Source: Tannerella sp.
Lineage (GTDB): Bacteria > Bacteroidota > Bacteroidia > Bacteroidales > Tannerellaceae
DNA length: 64,000 nt
Direction: 5' to 3'
Assembly: GCA_031285565.1 (NCBI GenBank)
Contig: JAITVY010000044.1
Coordinates: forward strand, 79,672-143,671
How positions within the stretch are numbered: position 1 is the first letter of the stretch; each line of letters starts with the position of its first letter. The notes beneath the pieces were generated by a model. That model had not been told where the DNA came from. It did no database searches and saw only the letters and a program-made list of their open reading frames with translations. Below are positions 57,881 to 64,000 of this stretch, piece by piece. A program made the position numbers and the translations under genes.

Positions 57881-58845
57881 TAATAGTAAGTAGAAGTCAG
57901 GGAGGCTATTTTTTCTACAATACCTTCTTTGAACACAATTTTATAATCTTTTTTATTGAGATTATAATAAATCCATGTTTCGTCATCATCTTCGGTATAT
58001 ACCTCATCCGGCTTGCCATAGGCTACTTTTACTTCGTCGGGGGTAAATCCTTTCCTTACTTTTTGAGCCATAATTTGTTCCCAGCGTTCCTGCGAAATAT
58101 CAGGATATGCGTCTTGCGGATTAGTAAAGGTAAAATAGCGGGTAAAACTCAGACTCGACCTATCGCCTTTATCAAATACGACATTCCCAAAACAGTACTC
58201 GTCATCCTGATTTTGGGGTTTGAAAAGCACAAGATACTTATCATCGTAATCGTTTACCACCCTTGTAACAGTTACCGGACAATATTTGCATGTACCCTCA
58301 CGTACAGGTACCGTTTTAAGATTTGAATTTAATTCATCCTCGTTATATTGCAACCAATTAGCAGATTTGGTATAGAGCGTTTTCCCTGTCAATAGTTGAT
58401 TCAGCTTATTCAGAAAGTCAGCTTCGATAAGATCATATCTTGCACGCAACAGAGACTCGGCAAATTCATACGCACGATAATTCTCTTTACCACAAGAAAA
58501 AGAGAGTATAAAGCAAGGCACGTTTGTTTCCCCTACTTTCACCTTCCCCACTTTTACATTCTTAAATTTGATGGGCTTATTCCCAAATTCAGCGTAAGGC
58601 AACCCATTGGTCAGTTTTTCCCTATAATCGAATACAGGCGTATCTTTTTCTTTGACTAATAAAGACTTACCATACTCGCGTGAAGATTGCTGTTTGTCGG
58701 TTTCAAAAAAATACGTTTTACCTTCAATCAATTTCGGACTACTCTCCACCATTTGCTGAATAAACAATGAATCCTCCTTGCTTTGAGCCTTTGCGATTAA
58801 TAATCCTCCCAAAAAGAATATGAGTGTAAGAAAATACTTATTCAT
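57880..58845 (-). CDS. exported protein of unknown function with BamE-like C-terminus
   Basis: 321 residues with a signal peptide (MNKYFLTLIFFLGGLLIAKA). No firm family is recognised. The middle holds a pair CKYCP (after VPVREGT) and the segment VLFKPQNQDDEYCFGNVVFDKG. The C-terminal part, MAQKVRKGFTPDEVKVAYGKPDEVYTEDDDETWIYYN, resembles the SmpA/BamE/OmlA fold in which a G-T/SPxEVxxxxGxP motif leads into a beta hairpin. It is a single gene, with a TAGCTTTG promoter match on the minus strand at 58895-58888. Confidence 0.7.
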   Translation of the reverse strand: MNKYFLTLIFFLGGLLIAKAQSKEDSLFIQQMVESSPKLIEGKTYFFETDKQQSSREYGKSLLVKEKDTPVFDYREKLTNGLPYAEFGNKPIKFKNVKVGKVKVGETNVPCFILSFSCGKENYRAYEFAESLLRARYDLIEADFLNKLNQLLTGKTLYTKSANWLQYNEDELNSNLKTVPVREGTCKYCPVTVTRVVNDYDDKYLVLFKPQNQDDEYCFGNVVFDKGDRSSLSFTRYFTFTNPQDAYPDISQERWEQIMAQKVRKGFTPDEVKVAYGKPDEVYTEDDDETWIYYNLNKKDYKIVFKEGIVEKIASLTSTYY

Positions 58846-58887
58846 GCGATTGTTGTTTTAGTTATATTTTTGTTTTCAGAATATCTA

Positions 58888-58895
58888 CAAAGCTA
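58888..58895 (-). promoter_or_regulatory. putative promoter of the BamE-like protein gene
   Basis: The minus strand reads TAGCTTTG (TAnnTTTG), 42 bp before the ATG at 58845. Confidence 0.45.
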
Positions 58896-58956
58896 CCGAG
58901 TGACAAAAGTATTAAAATTTAAACAGTTTTTTAGTAGCTTATGATTGTTTACTGCA

Positions 58957-59076
58957 TAATAGCGGGCTATTAAAAGGGAACAATCATAAAAAGGCGCAAA
59001 GAAGAGCCTAAAAGGATGCGAAAAAGATTATTTATGATATAATTAAACTTGTTCTTGTAAAATTCCTAACAGTTAC
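58957..59076 (-). repeat. 3'-flanking element with palindrome, copy 2
   Basis: TAATAGCGGGCTATTA (58957-58972) is a perfect palindrome followed by AAAAGGGAACAAT. At the other end, directly after the aldo/keto reductase stop, the minus strand reads GTAACTGTTAGGAATTTT. The same two parts in the same order follow the GH92 gene at 28090-28194. The DNA between them differs. Confidence 0.7.
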
Positions 59077-60027
59077 TTAATACGACGAAGCATTATTCAG
59101 CATATTCATTGCTTCTTTACTTAGATGAATGTCGACACTTTTCAGAATATCCAACTGTCCATGCTTAGATACACTGGCAATAGGTGCAGTAACCGAAGGT
59201 CTTTCTTTAATCCACGCCAAAGCGATTTGTGCCGGTGTTGCATTATACATTGCAGCAACCTCATTCAACGCTTTAATAATACGCTCGCCCCTTCCATTCA
59301 GGTATTCTTCAACTTTTCCACCACGCTGCTTATCTGCTAAGTCCGTTTTTGTTTTATATTTCCCGGTAAGGAATCCGCTGGCTAACGAATAGTAGCTTAT
59401 AACCCCCAAACCATATTGTTCAATTAACGGTTCATAATCCCTTTCATACGCCTGCCTGTCGTAAAGGTTATATGCAGGCTCTAAACATACGTATGCAGGC
59501 AAATCATTTTTCCTGCCGCTTTCCAATGATTCTTTTATACGTTCCGGACTCATATTCGACGCTCCGGTATAACCGACTTTTCCTTGTTCAATTAATTTAG
59601 CGAATGCCCCAAGGGTCTCTTCTACGGGGGTTGAAGTATCATCATAATGCACAAAATACAGGTCAATATAATCCGTATTTAAACGTTTTAATGAAGCTTC
59701 GGCTTCCTTCATGATGTAATCCTTTTTCAGGCTTTTTTTCCCGTCCGACATTGCCGCACCGACTTTTGTTGCTATTAAGATTTCATCACGTTTACCGGTC
59801 TTTTTTATCCATTCCCCAATGATTGTTTCCGATTCTCCACCTTTATTTCCCGGTACCCAGTTGGAATAAACGTTTGCAGTATCAATAAAATCAAAACCCG
59901 CATCGATGTAGGCATCCAGAATGCGGAATGACTCTTTTTTGTCGGCAGTCCAGCCAAAAACATTTCCACCCAAAACAAAAGGACGGATATATAATTCAGA
60001 GTTTCCAATTTTCCTTTTTTGTTCCAT
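59077..60027 (-). CDS. aldo/keto reductase
   Basis: Cytosolic (alpha/beta)8 oxidoreductase of 316 residues. The catalytic tetrad is visible: Asp and Tyr in DFIDTANVYSNW, Lys in ILIATKVGAAMSD, His in YFVHYDDTSTPVEE. The NADPH-binding end has AWIKERPSVTAPIASVSKHGQLD. It belongs to the YajO/general stress-like group, reducing aldehydes or ketones; the substrate is unknown. It is divergent from a second, exported aldo/keto reductase at 60246. Confidence 0.92.
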   Translation of the reverse strand: MEQKRKIGNSELYIRPFVLGGNVFGWTADKKESFRILDAYIDAGFDFIDTANVYSNWVPGNKGGESETIIGEWIKKTGKRDEILIATKVGAAMSDGKKSLKKDYIMKEAEASLKRLNTDYIDLYFVHYDDTSTPVEETLGAFAKLIEQGKVGYTGASNMSPERIKESLESGRKNDLPAYVCLEPAYNLYDRQAYERDYEPLIEQYGLGVISYYSLASGFLTGKYKTKTDLADKQRGGKVEEYLNGRGERIIKALNEVAAMYNATPAQIALAWIKERPSVTAPIASVSKHGQLDILKSVDIHLSKEAMNMLNNASSY

Positions 60028-60245
60028 ACGATTTGTATTTAATTTGTTTAGATACTTTTTAAGTTTAAACAGAATATCCCTAAAAAAAGTTTTAGGAGTA
60101 ATTCATGGCAACAGGGCTTTTCCGAAAATAGACCTGGTAAAATACACTTGTAAAAAAACGAAAAGACTCTTTAATTTTTAACCATATTAAGCAACTAATT
60201 ATAAGTTTCTTATGTTATATTTACATGACAAAATAAACATACGCC

Positions 60246-61220
60246 ATGAAACGAAGAATGTTTTTACAGAAAACCGCAGCTATTGCGGCCCTGGGCACCA
60301 TTGGGAAAACCACAGGCGCATTTGCAAAAGAACCGGAAACGGTAACCGTACCGAAACGTAAACTTGGAAAAACAGGCTTCCCGGTTTTTCCGGTTGTATA
60401 TGGAGGTATTATTTCTATGCACGACGGACAAGATGCGTCCGACCAGTATGTATCGTGGGCTATCGACAGAGGGATCAACTATTTCGATGTAGCGCCCAGC
60501 TATGACGATGCGCAGGAAAAACTGGGCAATTCTCTGAAATCCTACCGTAAGAATGTATACCTTGCCTGCAAAACCGGTAAAAGGTTACGTGCGGAAGCCG
60601 AACCGGAGTTCGAAGAATCGTTCAAACTGCTTCATACCGATTATTTCGACGTGTATCAACTACATGCTATAACTACACAGGAAGACCTCGACAAGGCATT
60701 TGGGCCAGGCGGTGTAATGGAAATGATGGTCAAAGCCAAAGAAGAAGGCCGCGTGCGTAAGCTCGGGTTTACAGCGCATTCCGAAGAGATAGGCCTGAAA
60801 GCAATGGAACTATACGATTTCGACACAGTTATGTTTCCGCTTAACTGGATGATGAATATGGGAAATGACATGGGTACAAAATTGTGTAGCGAAGCTAAAA
60901 AGCGCGAAATGGGAATACTCGCCATCAAACCACTCATCCATCGCGCATGGAAAGACAATACTGAACGTGATACTTCGGATTATCCCAAAGCCTGGTGTAA
61001 GCCAATCGAGACCGATAAAAATGAAGCCATGGGTATTGCCGCAATCAAATATACATTTAGTTTAAATCCCGATGTAATTATCCCTCCCGGCGATTTCAAA
61101 AGTTTTTCTTTTGCAGTCGACCACATCGCGGAGATTCTGAAGAACCCGTTGAGCGCAGAAGATACAGCATTATTGAATAAAGAATATGCCCGGGTAAAGG
61201 ACTATCCGTTCTTTTCATAA
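60246..61220 (+). CDS. Tat-exported aldo/keto reductase
   Basis: 324-residue protein with a twin-arginine signal (KRRMFLQKTAAIAALGTIG), so it is likely exported folded with its cofactor to the periplasm. The fold is aldo/keto reductase: GINYFDVAPSYDDAQEKLG (Tyr), VYLACKTGKR (Lys), DVYQLHAIT (His). The C-terminal region PDVIIPPGDFKSFSFAVD replaces the usual cofactor-loop sequence. No C-terminal ferredoxin Cys cluster is present. The substrate is unknown. Export of an NAD(P)-dependent fold is unusual but seen in several Bacteroidota families. Confidence 0.88.
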   Translation: MKRRMFLQKTAAIAALGTIGKTTGAFAKEPETVTVPKRKLGKTGFPVFPVVYGGIISMHDGQDASDQYVSWAIDRGINYFDVAPSYDDAQEKLGNSLKSYRKNVYLACKTGKRLRAEAEPEFEESFKLLHTDYFDVYQLHAITTQEDLDKAFGPGGVMEMMVKAKEEGRVRKLGFTAHSEEIGLKAMELYDFDTVMFPLNWMMNMGNDMGTKLCSEAKKREMGILAIKPLIHRAWKDNTERDTSDYPKAWCKPIETDKNEAMGIAAIKYTFSLNPDVIIPPGDFKSFSFAVDHIAEILKNPLSAEDTALLNKEYARVKDYPFFS

Positions 61221-61399
61221 TTTATTGCAACTCCGTTGCTCCACAATACTGCGGGAGTAAATATCAGACTCAGTTTTTATACAAAAACCATCATCACATC
61301 CGTTTCAAGCAGATAGATTCCTTCTGCATGAGTAAGGATTTACATTCATAAAAAACACAAAGAATATTGAAAATTTTCTTTGCGTATAGCTATAATTTT

Positions 61400-61407
61400 T
61401 AGTTTTG
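61400..61407 (+). promoter_or_regulatory. putative promoter of the first methyltransferase gene
   Basis: TAGTTTTG (TAnnTTTG) at 61400-61407 with TTTG at 61379-61382, a 17-bp spacer. The ATG at 61461 is 53 bp downstream. Confidence 0.55.
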
Positions 61408-61460
61408 AGCACTGTTAAGCTGAGAAGCTGTTTTGAAATCACCCAAGCAACAGGCCTACA

Positions 61461-62189
61461 ATGAAAAAGAATTATTGGCAAATTTACTGGTCGCGTAAAA
61501 CAAATGGTGAGCATCGTTTGAATTTGGAAGAGTTTCTGGAAAAGGAAGCATCCGAAAAATTATATCTTCTGGATGGCGGCAATAATATTTTGGATATAGG
61601 ATGTGGAGCTGCAGAATTATTAACTTACTATGCAGGACAATATGAAAACTGCATCGGAGTAGACCAATCTGAGACAATGCTTTATCAGGCCCGGAAAAGG
61701 ATTGAGAACCTGCATCTGGGTCACAAAATCAAACTCATACATCAGTCTGCCTCCCATATCTGGGAAGAATTAAAATTAAACTTCCGGAATCATTATCCGT
61801 TTGACAGAATCACAGCCGGACAACTCATCCAATACCTTAACAAAGAACAAATAGACTCTTTTATAGCCAATTCTATGAGATATCTTACTCCAAACGGGAA
61901 AATATGGTTATTTGATATCGTTGATTCACGAACATATGAATTATGGTTATCTGGTTTGTACAATAAGAATGACTTAAACATATCTATCCTCTTGAAGATC
62001 ATAGGTAAGCGGATCAAAGACAGGCTCAAAATCCTTGCAGGAAAACCAATTTCCGATATGGGGTATGGATATTCCCCGATGTTTTTTATTACAATAGCAA
62101 AAAAATATGGGTTACAGGTTTCATTTACGAACTCCATGTATTATGAATATCGGTATCATGCAGTCTTTTCACAGCCGTTAATACCCTGA
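61461..62189 (+). CDS. class I SAM-dependent methyltransferase
   Basis: 242 residues with a Rossmann methyltransferase core. Motif I is ILDIGCGAAELLTYY, motif II IGVDQSETMLYQARKR, and a later motif GKIWLFDIVDS. The N-terminal MKKNYWQIYWSRKTNGEHRL resembles methyltransferases associated with polysaccharide or lipid modification. The region LSILLKIIGKRIKDRLKI may contact membranes. The acceptor is unknown. It is a single gene with its own promoter. Confidence 0.87.
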   Translation: MKKNYWQIYWSRKTNGEHRLNLEEFLEKEASEKLYLLDGGNNILDIGCGAAELLTYYAGQYENCIGVDQSETMLYQARKRIENLHLGHKIKLIHQSASHIWEELKLNFRNHYPFDRITAGQLIQYLNKEQIDSFIANSMRYLTPNGKIWLFDIVDSRTYELWLSGLYNKNDLNISILLKIIGKRIKDRLKILAGKPISDMGYGYSPMFFITIAKKYGLQVSFTNSMYYEYRYHAVFSQPLIP

Positions 62190-62386
62190 TGTTAAGGAAA
62201 GACTGTTAACTACCACCACCCCAAAGTGATAGTATAGGACTTAACAGCCTAATCCCACATTAGGTTAGCCCTTTATTTTTATATTTCAACATTTCAATGA
62301 ACGCTTTTCCCTGTGTTCCGTACAACAGGGATAATTCCGGCACAAGCCTTTTACAAAGGTACAAGCTATTTTTCGCATAGAAAAGA

Positions 62387-62430
62387 AAGTGTACCATTCT
62401 GGGACACTTGTGTATCAGAATGGTACACTT
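62387..62430. repeat. 44-bp palindrome with 15-bp arms
   Basis: AAGTGTACCATTCTG (62387-62401) is exactly inverted at 62416-62430 (CAGAATGGTACACTT). The 14-nt spacer itself contains ACAC-TT-GTGT, so the dyad extends nearly to the centre. No T-run follows. It could be an operator, a cruciform or a mobile-element scar. Confidence 0.85.
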
Positions 62431-62455
62431 CTGCACCGGATTGCCGATTATTACC

Positions 62456-62463
62456 TATTTTTG
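62456..62463 (+). promoter_or_regulatory. orphan promoter box
   Basis: TATTTTTG matches TAnnTTTG, 25 bp after the large palindrome. No gene on the plus strand follows before the right window edge. Confidence 0.4.
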
Positions 62464-62842
62464 CAGCAAATTACCGGTTTCGGGATAAGACACACAGATT
62501 AAATCTAATCAAATTTACTTAAGATATTCAGATTCTCTATTACTCCTTATTTCCGCCTGTTCTTCTCCTTGTTCTATAGTTGGACCAGGTAAGGAGAGAA
62601 TAAGGAGAGGGTAAGGAGAAAAACCTGCTTGATCCTCTGTCCCGAAATGAAAATTGTTTCACGGAAATAGACTGCACATAAACTAGCATATCAATCGTTG
62701 TTCTCGCTGTTTATCTACAGTGATTGACTAAAAAGGAGTAAATTTAAAAAATGCATAGAAGAATGCCTGGCAATATTCACCTGAATGCGGAGATTAATAA
62801 TAATCCTGTCAAAAGCGTTATTTTCATTTTTGAAGTTACTTA

Positions 62843-63610
62843 TTAGCTGTCGCTAATTTTTTCGCATACAAATACTTGTTTATCTGATTTGTTTTCAAAC
62901 ATTTCCTCTTTAAATCCGCCGAACTCATGAATAATTTTAAATCCATAAATACTCAAATATGCATCTAACTCTTTTGGAAAAAACATTCGCATATCCAGGT
63001 TTTGAATAGAATCAAATTTTCCATTTATAAAGTAATGCCATTTTATACGATTAATCTGACTTGTATTTTCATAAATCATGGTCTGTTTTATAACAACATC
63101 TCTGCCATCTTTGGTCAAATATTCAGCAATAATATTTTCTTCCTTTTCTGAATTTACGATATAGTGAATATTAGGATTAAAACAATCAAATATGAAATAT
63201 CCATTTTTTTTCAGATGTTTCTTCACACTTATCAATACATCAAAAAAATCCTGATTATCATATAAATGATGAATTGAGTTAAATGGAATAAAAATAATAT
63301 CATACACTTCCGGCAAATCTAAAGACCTTATGTCAGATTCAATAAACCTTATGGGAGCATTCAATTCATTTGCTTTTTCTTTGGCTTGTTCCAACATCGA
63401 TGTGCTATTGTCAACACCGGTAATATTATATCCTTCTTGTGCAAGAGGGATAGTAAGTCTACCAGTGCCACAACATAATTCAAGAATGTTACCATTCTTC
63501 CTTTTGTTAAGCCAACGTGAATAAAATGGCAAATCTACTATTTCTGTATTCATGCCATCATAAATATTACCGTCGTAAATTAATTTTCCTACTTTATATT
63601 TTTCTTCCAT
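62843..63610 (-). CDS. class I SAM-dependent methyltransferase
   Basis: 255 residues. It has motif I ILELCCGTGRLTIPLAQEG, motif II ITGVDNSTSMLEQAKEK, IRSLDLPEVYDIIFIPFNSIHHL and NGYFIFDCFNPN. The C-terminal half is a beta-rich substrate domain (IKQTMIYENTSQINRIKWHYFING), common in small-molecule methyltransferases of this group. The substrate is unknown. The base composition is noticeably A/T-rich compared with nearby genes, so transfer is possible. A consensus promoter lies 77 bp upstream. Confidence 0.88.
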   Translation of the reverse strand: MEEKYKVGKLIYDGNIYDGMNTEIVDLPFYSRWLNKRKNGNILELCCGTGRLTIPLAQEGYNITGVDNSTSMLEQAKEKANELNAPIRFIESDIRSLDLPEVYDIIFIPFNSIHHLYDNQDFFDVLISVKKHLKKNGYFIFDCFNPNIHYIVNSEKEENIIAEYLTKDGRDVVIKQTMIYENTSQINRIKWHYFINGKFDSIQNLDMRMFFPKELDAYLSIYGFKIIHEFGGFKEEMFENKSDKQVFVCEKISDS

Positions 63611-63686
63611 CTTGTTTTTTATTTATCCGACCTGATAAATATGAAAGTGTGAACAAACCTTTTACCATGTTCCTGTTTAACAAAAG

Positions 63687-63717
63687 CAAAAATAATGATT
63701 AATAATAGAAACTCAAA
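63687..63717 (-). promoter_or_regulatory. promoter of the second methyltransferase gene
   Basis: The minus strand carries TTTG (63717-63714), 19 nt, then TATTTTTG (63694-63687). This is a full match to the Bacteroidota promoter consensus, leaving a 5' leader of roughly 70 nt. Confidence 0.72.
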
Positions 63718-63893
63718 TTGTTATAAAAATAAAATGATGAACAATTGTAGTATTGAAATGAGATAAGCAAGGTATGTTTTTGTGTACACAAAAACGTATT
63801 AATTGAACAATAGTGGTATTGATACAAAGGTGGATAGTTTTACACAACTAAACCTGTATGCATTAATCAACCCATTGTGATACTAAACAACCA
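63718..63893. other. A/T-rich intergenic DNA with short direct repeats
   Basis: No gene is seen. Near-copies of GAACAATNGTNGTATTGA occur at about 63739-63756 and 63804-63820, and a related ACCCATTGTGATACTAAAC at about 63869-63887. Confidence 0.45.
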
Positions 63894-64000
63894 CACGCCT
63901 AAAGAGGCGGTGGGTTACTGTAACGGACTAAAAGTCCTGTTAAGGCTAAAGCCATCTTAAGGAAAAGACTATAAGTCATCTTAAGAACCAATACGAAAGT
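63894..64000. repeat. array of mini-hairpins at the right edge
   Basis: Successive short stems are separated by TTAA-ending linkers: GCCT-AAAG-AGGC, GGACT-AAA-AGTCC, GGC-TAAA-GCC and GACT-ATA-AGTC, followed by linkers CTGTTAA, ATCTTAA and ATCTTAA. The array continues to the window edge. No protein frame fits it. It resembles a family of short interspersed palindromes. Confidence 0.6.

Larger units (their letters stand above)
62190..62842. other. 653-bp intergenic region with palindrome and orphan promoter
   Basis: No convincing gene is seen. It contains a small stem CCTAAT-CCCAC-ATTAGG (about 62250-62266), a 44-bp palindrome (62387-62430), a TAnnTTTG promoter match pointing right (62456-62463), and three near-copies of AAGGAGA (about 62594-62622) opposed by CTCCTT motifs just upstream. 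The promoter leads to no reading frame. Confidence 0.55.

Noticed and set aside
62313..62522. 69-residue plus-strand frame over the palindrome
   Set aside because: It runs straight through the 15-bp inverted repeat and the promoter box, and its composition is not protein-like.

Overview
The window comes from a member of the Bacteroidota, most likely order Bacteroidales (a Bacteroides/Parabacteroides-like gut anaerobe). The signs are two SusC/SusD outer-membrane glycan uptake loci, an ECF sigma/FecR/STN-SusC regulatory set, many lipoproteins with Bacteroidales-style lipoboxes, and several copies of the -7 promoter box TAnnTTTG. The species cannot be named from the sequence alone. No rRNA, tRNA, CRISPR array, integrase or intact insertion sequence was seen.

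Positions 1-16,700 hold a starch utilisation locus, all on the minus strand: susR-type regulator, susC, susD, susE, susF, two GH13 amylases, a SusA-type GH13 neopullulanase and a SusB-type GH97 alpha-glucosidase. The surface proteins bind starch, the lipoprotein amylases cut it, SusC/D import the oligosaccharides, and SusA/SusB finish digestion in the periplasm. SusR, anchored in the inner membrane, is the expected maltose-responsive activator.

Positions 16,850-26,850 run on the plus strand. They hold a secreted DUF4832-type protein, an unknown secreted protein, a two-component system followed by two PepSY-like periplasmic proteins and a strong terminator, then four genes (ArnT-like transferase, ArnC-like glycosyltransferase, LpxB-N-like membrane protein, UDP-glucuronate 4-epimerase-like enzyme). 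The last four look like an envelope or lipid A sugar-modification pathway.

Positions 26,860-40,960 are a second, minus-strand utilisation locus aimed at alpha-mannan: ECF sigma factor, FecR anti-sigma factor, STN-containing SusC, SusD, two surface glycan-binding lipoproteins, then GH76, GH92 and GH76 enzymes. A terminator separates the binding/uptake genes from the enzymes.

Positions 41,000-64,000 are a mixed housekeeping and accessory region: M14 peptidase, a predicted DNA-repair pair (radical SAM protein plus partner), YaaA, a secreted alpha/beta hydrolase, an MgtC-family protein, a thioredoxin-fold protein without its CXXC, an AraC-type regulator, a RhuM remnant, a GH2 beta-galactosidase, a DUF5916-type outer-membrane protein, an acetyltransferase, two divergent aldo/keto reductases (one with a Tat signal) and two methyltransferases.

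Intergenic DNA is rich in repeated elements. A leader of about 46 bp is shared by genes in the starch and mannan loci. Two 3'-flanking elements recur directly after unrelated stop codons. There are also a 13-unit octamer-like array, large inverted repeats, an unassigned structured 5' leader and an array of small hairpins at the right edge.
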